Shown here piece after piece: positions 24,469-32,535 of a stretch of DNA of 40,773 bases (position 1 is its first letter; every line of letters starts with the position of its first letter). Source of the DNA: Verrucomicrobiota bacterium (GTDB lineage: Bacteria; Verrucomicrobiota; Verrucomicrobiia; JABWAM01); the NCBI GenBank assembly GCA_023269615.1, contig JAHFSY010000040.1:1-40773 (forward strand), written 5' to 3'. The notes under the pieces were generated by a model, which searched no databases, was not told where the DNA came from, and saw only the letters and a list, made by a program, of their open reading frames with translations. Made by a program: the position numbers and the translations under genes.

Positions 24469-25556
24469 GGCGCTGGATTTCCCTCGTAACGGAAAATGGT
24501 TTCCTGCCATGAAGATCGCTCGATGATTTCCAGCAGGATGGGATTGAGATCCTCGCGCAGGGGGCTTTCGTTGCGCAACGCGATCGCGTAATATTCGCGC
24601 TGAAAGACGTAGGGCAACACCTCCACCTTGTCCTGAAGCGCCGCTCCGTTGGCCAGATATTTGAGAACCGGTTCATCGTACACAAACGCATCCACCCTGC
24701 CATCGGCCACCGCCTGGATCGCCTCCTGGGGGGTTGGATAAAGCATCATCCGGATGCGCGAATGCCGCAGATATTTTTCGCTCACAGAGCCCTCGACGCT
24801 GGCCACACGCGACTTGTAGAGTTCTTCAGGCCCGCGAATAGACGCTTCCAGATGGCTGGCTGTGACGGCCGAGGCCATGGCGCCCGTGAAAATAGCGAGG
24901 AGAACCACGCCCACCAGCATCCAGATCACGCCCACGACCCGTCCGCCGAAGCTGACCGGCACCTTGTCGCCATAACCCACCGTGCAGAGAGTCACTGACG
25001 CCCACCAGAGCGCGGAACCGATCCCCTGCGACAGCGCGCCTCCAAAATGTTCCGGGTTACGCTTTCGCTCAAACCACCAGACCAGCAAACCCGCGAGGAC
25101 TGTCACGATTGACATGAACACGATCATTTTTAAAAAAGTGGGCGACAACAACCCTCGCATCACTTTCATCCAGTGGTACATTTCCGACCTGCGGGGAACG
25201 GCGATGGAAAGTCCCGAGGCGTAATAGGGATGGGTGAAATCAACCTTGCGCTCGCGGTCCGCCGAGATGGCGAGTCCTCCCAGCCCGACATCCACGGAAT
25301 GGTTCTGGATTCCTTCAAGCGTGGCTTCGAGGCCCATCTCGCGAAACTCGTACTTCAGCTTCATGTCCGTCGCGATCTCCTTCCAGAGATCCACGCTGAT
25401 CCCTTCCCACACGCCGTCCGCATTTTTCAAGCTGAACGGCGGTTCCTGGCGGACGCCAACAACCATGGCTTTGGCTTCAGGGGTGGATTTTGCAGCCGTG
25501 CAAAATCCCGACAGCGCGAAAGAGGTCAGCGATGCGATGAGAAACAGTTTCTTCAT
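24465..25556 (-). CDS. GluR0-like ligand-gated potassium channel
   Basis: A prokaryotic ionotropic-glutamate-receptor homologue of 363 residues from ATG 25556 (MKKLFLIASLTSFALSGFC, a signal peptide). Residues 30-125 form lobe 1 of an amino-acid-binding-protein domain (ISADRERKVDFTHPYYASG). A membrane helix lies at about 143-161. The pore loop carries the K+ selectivity filter TVGYGD at 192-197. A second membrane helix lies at about 207-231, and residues 240-350 complete lobe 2 (VDAFVYDEPVLKYL). This TM-pore-TM insertion in a family-3 binding protein is the GluR0 plan. The ligand is probably an amino acid; which one cannot be read off. Its link with hpt has no obvious reason. Confidence 0.88.
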   Translation of the reverse strand: MKKLFLIASLTSFALSGFCTAAKSTPEAKAMVVGVRQEPPFSLKNADGVWEGISVDLWKEIATDMKLKYEFREMGLEATLEGIQNHSVDVGLGGLAISADRERKVDFTHPYYASGLSIAVPRRSEMYHWMKVMRGLLSPTFLKMIVFMSIVTVLAGLLVWWFERKRNPEHFGGALSQGIGSALWWASVTLCTVGYGDKVPVSFGGRVVGVIWMLVGVVLLAIFTGAMASAVTASHLEASIRGPEELYKSRVASVEGSVSEKYLRHSRIRMMLYPTPQEAIQAVADGRVDAFVYDEPVLKYLANGAALQDKVEVLPYVFQREYYAIALRNESPLREDLNPILLEIIERSSWQETIFRYEGNPAP

Positions 25557-25684
25557 GCGAACCCGTCCACAGTTGCAAAAAGCACCGTCGTTTGGAAAGG
25601 CAAATGCGTTTCGGAGATGACGGGCGTTGTATTCGTCCTGAAAAAAGATGGATACCCGTCCCGATCCGTCGTATGGTCGGAATT

Positions 25685-25706
25685 CACGGCCATGGATGTG
25701 GCCGTG
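25685..25706. promoter_or_regulatory. Inverted repeat in a divergent promoter region
   Basis: CACGGCCA and TGGCCGTG form a perfect 8-bp inverted repeat around six bases, 32 bp upstream of the NTF2-like gene in the 182-bp divergent gap. It may be an operator or a leader hairpin. Confidence 0.35.
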
Positions 25707-25738
25707 GGCATTCAATCCATTTTTTCCGAATTTAAAAA

Positions 25739-26221
25739 ATGAAATCCTTCCTTCCCGTCACAGCCTTGACACTCTTCCTTGGAGCAGCGCCGATGGCTCC
25801 CGCGCAATCCACACCCGACCTCGCAGCAGAAAAAGCCGGGGTGGAGCAGGTCCTTGAAAATCTGGACAAGGCCCTGATGACCGAGGACATCGACCTCTAC
25901 TCGAAGCAGATCGCCCAGGACAGCCTTCAGGGTTTCGGCGTGGGATCGCAAAAGACCGTGAAATGGGAGGAGATGAAAAGCGCGCTTCTCAAAAAGTGGA
26001 CAGATATCGAGAATGGTTCCGTCAAGAACCAGGATCGCAACATCCAGATCGGCGAATCAGGCAACGTCGCATGGTTTTCCGAGTTGTTCGACTACAGCTT
26101 CACCCAGCAGGGAAAAACGGTTCAGCTCAACCATGTGCGAACCACCGGTGTGCTTGAAAAACGGAACGGCCAATGGCTGGTCGTCCAGATTCATTCCTCC
26201 TTCCCACTCCCCACCAAATGA
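25739..26221 (+). CDS. Exported SnoaL/NTF2-like protein
   Basis: A 160-residue protein with a signal peptide (MKSFLPVTALTLFLGAAPM, cleavage probably after APAQ or nearby). The rest has the cone-shaped NTF2-like pattern: a helical start (VEQVLENLDKALMTEDID) and sheets ending in NGQWLVVQIHSSFP, typical of SnoaL-like/DUF4440-type proteins. No catalytic residues can be assigned. It is divergent from the channel gene and overlaps the next small lipoprotein gene by ATGA. Confidence 0.75.
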   Translation: MKSFLPVTALTLFLGAAPMAPAQSTPDLAAEKAGVEQVLENLDKALMTEDIDLYSKQIAQDSLQGFGVGSQKTVKWEEMKSALLKKWTDIENGSVKNQDRNIQIGESGNVAWFSELFDYSFTQQGKTVQLNHVRTTGVLEKRNGQWLVVQIHSSFPLPTK

Positions 26222-26427
26222 CCATGAACTCCCTTCGCCTTTTCCTGACAACCATCACCTGCGCCCTTGTTCTGTGTGCCTGCGGAACCACGGACGGAAA
26301 CAAGCGCACAGAAAGCTCAACCTCCTCAACCGTGAGCAAAGGACAGGACCCGGGCCTGCCCGACGACCCGAACATACCGTGGTCCAGCCAGTATGGCAAC
26401 TCGCCGTGGGACAGCTATCCGTTCTGA
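26218..26427 (+). CDS. Small lipoprotein, unknown function
   Basis: A 69-residue protein that starts in the stop codon of the NTF2-like gene (ATGA at 26218); ATG 26224 is an alternative two codons later. The signal peptide MNSLRLFLTTITCALVLCAC ends in a lipobox-like LCAC. The mature chain is hydrophilic, rich in Ser, Thr, Pro and Asp, and ends WDSYPF. No family is recognised. Translational coupling suggests it works with the NTF2-like protein. Confidence 0.65.
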   Translation: MTMNSLRLFLTTITCALVLCACGTTDGNKRTESSTSSTVSKGQDPGLPDDPNIPWSSQYGNSPWDSYPF

Positions 26428-26572
26428 TTCGCCACGCAACCCAAAAAACCTTGCCTCGCAAATCATTCCCACGTAGCTTTCCATTGAAATTCGATTTCAA
26501 TCCTCGTGCCGTCACACTCCGGCAGTTTTCTCAACGTGACGTGGATCTTCAAGACGTTGATTGCAGAGGGAA

Positions 26573-26647
26573 GCGCTGTTAGCTCAGTGGTAGAGCATCA
26601 CCTTGACACGGTGGGGGTCAGAGGTTCAAGTCCTCTACAGCGCACCA
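26573..26647 (+). tRNA. tRNA-Val (anticodon GAC)
   Basis: A complete cloverleaf: acceptor arms GCGCTGT and ACAGCGC, D-arm AGCTCAGTGGTAGAGC, anticodon loop TTGACAC with anticodon GAC, T-arm GAGGTTCAAGTCCTC, and an encoded CCA end at 26645-26647. The pattern matches bacterial tRNA-Val(GAC). Confidence 0.96.
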
Positions 26648-26766
26648 TCCTTCGTCCCACTGCGGGACTACGGCTTGGCAACCCATTTCTGATCCTCATC
26701 ATACGTATCACGCCATAGCTCCAACGGAGCGACGGCGGAAAGTCCTCTACAGCGCACCATCCTTCG
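26628..26766. repeat. 27-bp direct repeat of the tRNA-Val 3' end (att-like)
   Basis: The 27 bases at 26628-26654, from the T-arm through CCA and on to CATCCTTCG, are repeated exactly at 26740-26766. The spacing is 112 bp. The arrangement resembles attL/attR or a partial tRNA duplication; there is no integrase and no room for a cargo. The rest of 26648-26801 shows no gene. Confidence 0.85.
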
Positions 26767-26801
26767 CTCCCGAGCAAGTCATCCTTTCGACTCGTCGGCC
26801 C

Positions 26802-28478
26802 TTACGGATTGATTGCCGCGTGAACCTGCAGGAAGCCGGGTGCATACGTGAGCGTGAGGCGTGAATCGCCAAACTGCTCCATCAGCGCGAACAATTCGCT
26901 CATGGAATGCATCATGGAGGGCGTTAAAAACACGTTGTCGCCCTGGGGATTGAGCAGCCCAAGCGCGGCAAGAAGAATGCGCACCGTGCCGGGGGATTTT
27001 CGCAGGTTGAGTCGAATCTCGAGCCCCTCGGTCTTCTCCACGGGCCTGGATGCATTCTCGGAAAATGTTTTCAGCGCCTTTTCCATCACCTCACCTCCCG
27101 GCGCCAGAATCAACAAACCGTTCGAAATCGCAAAGACCGGCAGCTCCTTCATTCCATGCCTGGCCTGCCATGCCGCGCTCCCCATGCGCACTTCGTAATA
27201 ATCCCCGGATCCGCCCTTGCGAATCACCAGGTTCGCCTCCTGCTCGCGATTGCATTTCTGCACCGTGGCTTCCAGCGCCTTGATGAATCCCACCGAATCG
27301 GTAAATGGAACCGCCACGATCGTCCGCGGAAACGGAACACGATACTTTTCGGAAATTACACTCGAATCACCAAATCCCACAAACATCTCATGGCCCAGCT
27401 TGTCGAGGATCGGTTTCCAGATATCCTTGTAACTCCCCAGCGCCGCATCCACCTGTCCTTCCCGGATTGTCGCAGTCCATGCCGACGGCAACCGCCGCTG
27501 CCCCTCCTTCCAAAGCGTCTGCGCGTCCTCCCATGAAAACACCGTGGAAACCAGGTCGTCCGGCTGTCTCAGACGGGCCAGCAAATCAAACTGGGAAACG
27601 GCCACCATGCTGCCCGCGATGGTGGGAGCGGGAATGCGGACATCCAACGCCACACGCCCATCCTTCTCCACCACCACGCTCCATCGCGCCCCCAGTCCAT
27701 CGGCACTCTTCGTGTCACCACCCAGCCGCACGAAACCAAACGGACGTTCCGGATGCTGGAGACCCTGGGCGAAAAATTCGGAAAACCCGGCCGATTTCGC
27801 CAGGCTTTTGTCCGGCGCCGCATCCGTCCGTAAAATATCGAGCAACGGATCCTTTTTCCGGCTGATCGCCAGCACCGCAACCCCGTGAATGGCGTGAAAC
27901 TGGATGTTGTAACCGGGCGTGGAGAAGTACGCCCCGTCTGCCTCGAAACACCATAGATTTTTCGGCAACGCCGACACCTTTCCGTCGGGGTTCAGGTCGA
28001 AAATCCGTGGCGTCCACGTGATGTGCTGCCCAAAGGGCGACCATCGCATGCGACGAAACCACTCCACGCATTCCTCGCGCCTGCCGACCGGGGAAAGCAG
28101 GTAAAGCGCCTCGTTCTCACGCGAATACGCAGCCACAACCCCGGATCCCCAGTATTGAGAAATCCACTGCTCAAGTGCCGTCAGGTCCCGGTCCCCCAGC
28201 CTCAACCCCTCGCAGGCCTCCCGAAAAACCGAAAGGCCCCGGATGGACGGATACACGCTGGATTTCCGGAATTCCTTCCAGTTTTCACGAAAATGAACGT
28301 CGCATGCAAACGCCTGCACGTTGGCCGGAATCAAGTCGCACGCGGTGGCGAGGGAAGGCTCGCCCACATCCATGAACTTGAGGAACGTATAATCCGCCTC
28401 CCGCATCCCGTAAAATATGCCGTACCCCGTCGCCATCCACAGGAGCACCCAGAAACTGATTTTCAACGCTCGGTTCAT
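26802..28478 (-). CDS. Membrane-anchored protein of unknown function
   Basis: A 558-residue protein from ATG 28478, overlapping the carB stop by ATGA. The N-terminus MNRALKISFWVLLWMATGYG is a signal anchor; the remaining 530 residues should be outside the cytoplasm. The overall pattern, with FGFVRLGGD, LLARLRQPDDLVSTVFSW, a late hydrophobic LPVFAISNGLLILAPGG and LRLNLR-like strands, recalls the DUF3352-type proteins seen in other bacteria. That match is from memory and weak. No catalytic motif is visible. It is the last gene of the holA-pgeF-carB run. Confidence 0.7.
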   Translation of the reverse strand: MNRALKISFWVLLWMATGYGIFYGMREADYTFLKFMDVGEPSLATACDLIPANVQAFACDVHFRENWKEFRKSSVYPSIRGLSVFREACEGLRLGDRDLTALEQWISQYWGSGVVAAYSRENEALYLLSPVGRREECVEWFRRMRWSPFGQHITWTPRIFDLNPDGKVSALPKNLWCFEADGAYFSTPGYNIQFHAIHGVAVLAISRKKDPLLDILRTDAAPDKSLAKSAGFSEFFAQGLQHPERPFGFVRLGGDTKSADGLGARWSVVVEKDGRVALDVRIPAPTIAGSMVAVSQFDLLARLRQPDDLVSTVFSWEDAQTLWKEGQRRLPSAWTATIREGQVDAALGSYKDIWKPILDKLGHEMFVGFGDSSVISEKYRVPFPRTIVAVPFTDSVGFIKALEATVQKCNREQEANLVIRKGGSGDYYEVRMGSAAWQARHGMKELPVFAISNGLLILAPGGEVMEKALKTFSENASRPVEKTEGLEIRLNLRKSPGTVRILLAALGLLNPQGDNVFLTPSMMHSMSELFALMEQFGDSRLTLTYAPGFLQVHAAINP

Positions 28479-30268
28479 GCGTGATGCTCCTGCAGCGATT
28501 TCACCGTGATGCCGCTCCGCTTCTGTGCCTCGATCCCGTGCGCCGCCGCCCATGCGCCGGATGTCGTTGTCATGATCGGCACGTTGCGATGCAGCGCCTC
28601 GCGGCGGATCAGTTTCTCGTCCTCGCGCTGGCTCCGGTTGCCGGGCGTGTTGATGATGAAGGAAATCTCGCCGTTTTTCAGCATGTCGAGAACGTTGGGC
28701 CTCCCCTCGCTGATCTTGAACAATGATTTCGCTGCAACGCCATCGCCCTCCAACGCCTTGGCGGTGCCGCCCGTGGCATACAGCACAAATCCCAGTTTTG
28801 AAAGAAGCCGGGCGGCGGGAACCACCGCCTTCTTGTCGGAGTCGCGCACGCTGATGAAAACATTGCCGCTTTCCGGCAATGCCGGCTGAGCAGCCATCTG
28901 CGCCTTCGCGTACGCCACCCCCATGTCGGCATCCATCCCCATCACCTCGCCCGTGCTCCGCATCTCCGGCCCAAGCAGGATGTCCACGCCGTGAAATCGC
29001 GCAAATGGAAAAACCGATTCCTTCACGCTCCAGAATTTCGGCGTCACCTCCTTCGTAAATCCAAGCTCCTTCAACGTCTTCCCCGCCATCACGCGCGCGG
29101 CAAGCTTCGCCAGCGGCTTGCCGATCGCCTTCGATACAAAGGGGACGGTCCGCGACGCCCGCGGATTCACTTCCAGCACGAACACCTTGTTGTCCTTCAC
29201 CGCATACTGGACGTTCATCAGGCCCGACACCTTCAGCTCGCGCGCCATCATCGTCGTATAATCACGGATGGTTTGCATCACCCCGGCATTCAGCGTGTGT
29301 GGCGGCAGCACCATCGCCGCATCGCCCGAATGCACGCCCGCAAACTCGATGTGCTCCAGCATGCCGCCGATGACCACGGTGTCGCCGTTTGGCATCCCGA
29401 CATCCGCAATGCAATCCACATCCACCTCCGTGGCGTCCTCCAGGAATTTGTCCACCAGGACGGGCCTCTCCGGCGATGCCTCCACCGCAAAACGCATGTA
29501 GTGCTGCAACTCATCATCGCTGTACACAATCTGCATCGCGCGCCCGCCCAGCACGAACGACGGGCGCACCAGGATCGGATAGCTTAGACGCGTGGCAATC
29601 TTCAGCGCCTCCGCTTCGTTGGTCGCAAGCCCGTTGGGCGGTTGTGGAATTTTCAGGCGATCGAGCATCGCCGAAAAAAGTTTGCGGTCTTCGGCCATCT
29701 CGATGGACTCGGGCGATGTACCGATGATGTTCACCCCGTTTTTCTTGAGTGCCAATGCGAGGTTGAGCGGCGTCTGGCCGCCGAATTGCGCGATCGCACC
29801 CCAGCATTTCTCGCGCTCGTAAATATGCAGCACGTCCTCCAGCGTGAGCGGCTCGAAATACAGCTTGTCGCTCGTGTCGTAATCCGTGGACACCGTCTCG
29901 GGATTCGAATTCACCATGATCGTCTCGAACCCGTCCTCGCGCAGCGCGAACGCCGCGTGCACGCAGCAATAATCAAACTCGATCCCCTGCCCGATCCGGT
30001 TCGGTCCGCCGCCCAGGATCATCACCTTGCGCTTGTCCGTCTTCCGAATCTCGTCATCCCCCGTGTCGTACGTCGAATAAAAATAAGGCGTGTACGCCTC
30101 GAACTCCGCCGCGCAGGTGTCCACCAGGCGATAGGAGGGAACGAGCCCGATCTTTTTCCGCAACGCGCGGATTTCATCCTCCGTCTTGCGGGTGAGATGG
30201 GCGATCTGACGATCGGAAAATCCAAGGGACTTTGCTTTTCGGAGGAGCGCTTCAGCTTTCAAATCCAT
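28475..30268 (-). other. carB: Alternative reading: CarB C-terminal half translated alone
   Basis: ATG 30268 (MDLKAEALLRKAKSLGF) gives a 597-residue protein that begins cleanly at the CarB oligomerisation domain. The preceding bases are AAACGGGG, a poor Shine-Dalgarno. Functionally this is the more natural unit, because PgeF removes mis-linked peptidoglycan precursors and has no known link to carbamoyl phosphate. Confidence 0.55.
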
Positions 30269-31090
30269 CCCCGTTTCATTATGCGGTTTTTGGGGGGAAG
30301 TCACGAAGAAGCTGCTGGCTGCTGGCTCCTGGCTTCTGGTGTCGTCCACAAACACTTCAACTTTTGCCCTTTGCCTTTTGCAATTTGCCTTTCCCTCCTC
30401 CTCATTCCGCATTCCGCAATCCGAAATCCCCATAAACGCCAGCATCCGCCCGGTCCTCCCCTTCTCCTTGCGATACGAATAATACCGGTCCAACCGGCAT
30501 CCCGTGCAATCGGGATGACGCCAGACCTCGCCAACACCTTCCCCCTTCAACTGCCGTTCGATCTCCGAAACAAAATCCACGTCGTAGCAGCAGGCATGGA
30601 TGCACGGGCTCAGCACAGCCACCATGTTTTTTGCATGCCCGCCACAAATTTCCACCAGCCGTTGCACGCCTTCGCGCGCAATGTTTCCCTCGGTTCCTTT
30701 GCGCCCCGAATGCAAAAGCCCAATGCCCCGCTTCTCATGCTCAACGAGGTAGATGGCGCAACAATCCGCCACATAAATTCCAAGGGGAATCCCCTGACTC
30801 GCTGTCACCAATCCATCCGCATTCGGAGCCGGCCTGTAGGAGCCGCTGTTAGCGGCGATCCCATCCACCACGGCAACCCGGTTGCCATGAACCTGCTCCG
30901 CCAACCTCAACCGCTCCACCTCGACCCCCTGGGAATCCAAAATCTTCCGATGATTCTCCCGCAATCGCGCCAACACCTCCCCCCTCCCCGCATTCACATC
31001 AACCCCCTCCTGGCGCACCGTAAACCCATGAACCAGCCACGAAAACCGCTCGAGCAAAGGAAACCGGATCATGTCGACGTGAAAATTCAT
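28475..31090 (-). CDS. carB: PgeF-like domain in one frame with the C-terminal half of carbamoyl-phosphate synthase large subunit
   Basis: One 871-residue frame from ATG 31090 joins two genes. The first ~222 residues are a PgeF/YlmD laccase-domain protein, with family residues in LAEQVHGN, IYVADCCAIYL and GLLHSGRKGTEGN, ending at RTGRMLAFMGI. About 52 linker residues follow, encoded by three 7-nt repeat arrays (30269-30424). From residue 275 (ATG 30268) comes CarB: its oligomerisation domain (VDTCAAEFEAYTP), the second ATP-grasp half (LGGGPNRIGQGIEFDYCC, PSFVLGGRAM, VLEVNPRASRTVPFVSK) and the MGS-like allosteric domain (ATGGTAKALEGDG). The first ATP-grasp half of CarB is absent, so CarB is split, as in Aquifex and Methanocaldococcus. 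The product may be a true fusion or two proteins from two starts. Upstream is holA; the next gene overlaps the stop by ATGA. Confidence 0.85.
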   Translation of the reverse strand: MNFHVDMIRFPLLERFSWLVHGFTVRQEGVDVNAGRGEVLARLRENHRKILDSQGVEVERLRLAEQVHGNRVAVVDGIAANSGSYRPAPNADGLVTASQGIPLGIYVADCCAIYLVEHEKRGIGLLHSGRKGTEGNIAREGVQRLVEICGGHAKNMVAVLSPCIHACCYDVDFVSEIERQLKGEGVGEVWRHPDCTGCRLDRYYSYRKEKGRTGRMLAFMGISDCGMRNEEEGKANCKRQRAKVEVFVDDTRSQEPAASSFFVTSPQKPHNETGMDLKAEALLRKAKSLGFSDRQIAHLTRKTEDEIRALRKKIGLVPSYRLVDTCAAEFEAYTPYFYSTYDTGDDEIRKTDKRKVMILGGGPNRIGQGIEFDYCCVHAAFALREDGFETIMVNSNPETVSTDYDTSDKLYFEPLTLEDVLHIYEREKCWGAIAQFGGQTPLNLALALKKNGVNIIGTSPESIEMAEDRKLFSAMLDRLKIPQPPNGLATNEAEALKIATRLSYPILVRPSFVLGGRAMQIVYSDDELQHYMRFAVEASPERPVLVDKFLEDATEVDVDCIADVGMPNGDTVVIGGMLEHIEFAGVHSGDAAMVLPPHTLNAGVMQTIRDYTTMMARELKVSGLMNVQYAVKDNKVFVLEVNPRASRTVPFVSKAIGKPLAKLAARVMAGKTLKELGFTKEVTPKFWSVKESVFPFARFHGVDILLGPEMRSTGEVMGMDADMGVAYAKAQMAAQPALPESGNVFISVRDSDKKAVVPAARLLSKLGFVLYATGGTAKALEGDGVAAKSLFKISEGRPNVLDMLKNGEISFIINTPGNRSQREDEKLIRREALHRNVPIMTTTSGAWAAAHGIEAQKRSGITVKSLQEHHA
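30308..30430. repeat. Three different 7-nt arrays inside the pgeF-carB linker
   Basis: 30308-30342 has units GAAGCTG, CTGGCTG, CTGGCTC, CTGGCTT, CTGGTGT. 30362-30396 has TTTTGCC, CTTTGCC, TTTTGCA, ATTTGCC, TTTCCCT. 30403-30430 has CATTCCG twice, then CAATCCG and AAATCCC. They are all in frame without a stop and supply the linker residues of the fused frame. Confidence 0.88.
30833..30862. repeat. REP-like family B unit inserted in frame in pgeF
   Basis: CTGTAGGAGCCGCTGTTAGC followed by GGCGATCCC is half of the palindrome at 32393-32469. Here it lies inside the coding sequence and encodes IAANSGSYRP in a variable loop just after the conserved HGNRVAVVDG. Confidence 0.85.
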
Positions 31091-31100
31091 GTTCGGGTTT

Positions 31101-31142
31101 AGAAACCAGAAGCTAGAAGCCAGTAGCCAGCAGCTTCTCCGC
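31101..31142. repeat. 7-nt degenerate array between holA and pgeF, inverted relative to 30308-30342
   Basis: Units AGAAACC, AGAAGCT, AGAAGCC, AGTAGCC, AGCAGCT, TCTCCGC. In reverse complement it reads AAGCTGCTGGCTACTGGC, close to the array at 30308-30342, so the pgeF segment is flanked by inverted arrays. It ends 2 bp before the holA stop codon. Confidence 0.85.
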
Positions 31143-31144
31143 AC

Positions 31145-32299
31145 TCATTTCATACAGATTTTCAGCAACGCCTCCTCGATCAGGTGGCGATGGTCGCCCC
31201 CGCCCGACACCATCCGCTCGTTGCACTCCAGCAAAATCTCCATCGCCTTCTGCAATTCAGCGCGCGTGTAACGCCCCGCACCACCCGAAGCCTTGAACAG
31301 CGCAAAAGGATGGCCCGCCAGCGGATTCAGCTTTTTGTCCTCGGGCAGATTCTCCGTCACCCATGACGGCAATCCCTCGATCTGCAACTTGAACGAATTG
31401 TAATCGCCCACCAGCCGCAGCACTTTCTTCTCCATGAGAATGCTCAACATCAGCAACAACCGCACCCGCGAGATCACGGCAAACAACATGGGCACCGGCG
31501 ATTCGCCAATGAAAAGCAGGTTCTGCAGGGTGTCGAGCGCCTTGCGAACGTTGCGCTCGCCCACAGCGTCGGACAAGTCCCAGACCACGCCGCCGGGACG
31601 CCAGCTCCCGATCTCATGCACATCCTTTTCCGAAATGAAATCCCGATCACCGATGTAGACCGCAATTTTTTCCAGTTCCGAAAGAATGGTCCGACTGTCG
31701 TTCCCCGACATCTCCACCACGAGAACCGCCGCATCCTTCTCGAGCTTCTTCTCCAGCTTCCGCGCCGTCTCGTTTGCAAACATCAGCGCCTGCGCATGGT
31801 TTGCCTCCTGCTTGTATGGGTCCGCCTTGAACGCCACCACGCGCCCCTTCTTCTGGATCAGCTTGGCGATGGACTTGCGGCCGTCGAGCTCGGACGCCGT
31901 GATCACCAGGCGCGTTCCCTTCGACAGGCCTGCGTCAAAAATTTCACCAAGCGCCGTCAGAAATTCCCCCGTGCCCGCTGCCGAGGCCGTCTGGCCTGCC
32001 CCAAGCAAATTCGTATTGCGCCACCACACCACTTTTTCCGTCGCAAAAAATGACTGGCTTTGCAGTGACTCAAAAAGCCGCCCAAACACCGCAGCCGCCT
32101 CCCCCGCATTTCCGGCCATGCCATCAATCGTCTCAAGCCCAAACTCGGACGCGCCCTGGGGCGTCCACGTGGCAATGATCCGACGGGCCTCCTCCGTCAC
32201 CAGGTAATCATCATCCCCGTGAATCAGTACCAGTGAATCGGAAGCTCCGGATTCCGGCTCCTCCGTCACCGTGAATTTTTTCTTTCGTGTCTCAGCCAT
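31145..32299 (-). CDS. holA: DNA polymerase III delta subunit
   Basis: HolA opens the sliding clamp within the clamp loader. It has 384 residues from ATG 32299 (MAETRKKKFTVTEEPE); typical members have about 330-350, and the first ~30 residues are a charged extension. The delta pattern is visible: LIHGDDDYLVTEEARRI at the start of the AAA+-like domain, FFATEKVVWWRN, LVITASELDGRK, then GNDSRTILSELEKIAVY and the C-terminal collar domain with SPVPMLFAVISRVRLLL. A start at 32341 would add 14 residues and is less likely. It is the first gene of the leftward run with pgeF-carB. Confidence 0.88.
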   Translation of the reverse strand: MAETRKKKFTVTEEPESGASDSLVLIHGDDDYLVTEEARRIIATWTPQGASEFGLETIDGMAGNAGEAAAVFGRLFESLQSQSFFATEKVVWWRNTNLLGAGQTASAAGTGEFLTALGEIFDAGLSKGTRLVITASELDGRKSIAKLIQKKGRVVAFKADPYKQEANHAQALMFANETARKLEKKLEKDAAVLVVEMSGNDSRTILSELEKIAVYIGDRDFISEKDVHEIGSWRPGGVVWDLSDAVGERNVRKALDTLQNLLFIGESPVPMLFAVISRVRLLLMLSILMEKKVLRLVGDYNSFKLQIEGLPSWVTENLPEDKKLNPLAGHPFALFKASGGAGRYTRAELQKAMEILLECNERMVSGGGDHRHLIEEALLKICMK

Positions 32300-32392
32300 C
32301 AAACCTTTGTGTAGCGGGCAGATCTGCCGTAACGCGACCATAAAAACGGCTCACCCCCCCTAACCCATGTTCCGTCTCCGCAACAGTTTAGT

Positions 32393-32469
32393 CCTGTAGG
32401 AGCCGTTGCCAACGGCGACCGGGAGGGGGTGGCAACCCGGGGATCGCCGCTGGCAGCGGCTCCTACCAG
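32393..32469. repeat. REP-like family B palindromic doublet
   Basis: The arms CTGTAGGAGCCGTTGCC and GGCAGCGGCTCCTACCAG flank a short G-rich centre, with sub-hairpins in each arm. It lies between the holA start and the sialidase-like gene's 3' end. A single unit of the same family lies inside pgeF. Confidence 0.88.
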
Positions 32470-32493
32470 AAGCATCAGCCAACCTGTTCCTCA

Positions 32494-32535
32494 AAAATTC
32501 TTCATTCTTCATTTTTCATTCTAAATTTTCACTCT
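32494..32535. repeat. 7-nt degenerate array containing a stop codon
   Basis: Units AAAATTC, TTCATTC, TTCATTT, TTCATTC, TAAATTT, TCACTCT. The stop codon of the sialidase-like gene (32521-32523) lies inside, and the array encodes that protein's last residues. It shares its theme with 3995-4029. Confidence 0.85.

Noticed and set aside
26628..26766. Integrated prophage or island at tRNA-Val
   Set aside because: The two 3'-end copies are only 112 bp apart, with no integrase and no cargo. Only a scar or partial duplication is supported.
29642..31102. A 486-codon open frame on the plus strand opposite pgeF-carB
   Set aside because: It is antisense to strongly conserved CarB/PgeF sequence, has no recognisable domain, and is the kind of shadow frame that GC-rich codon use creates.
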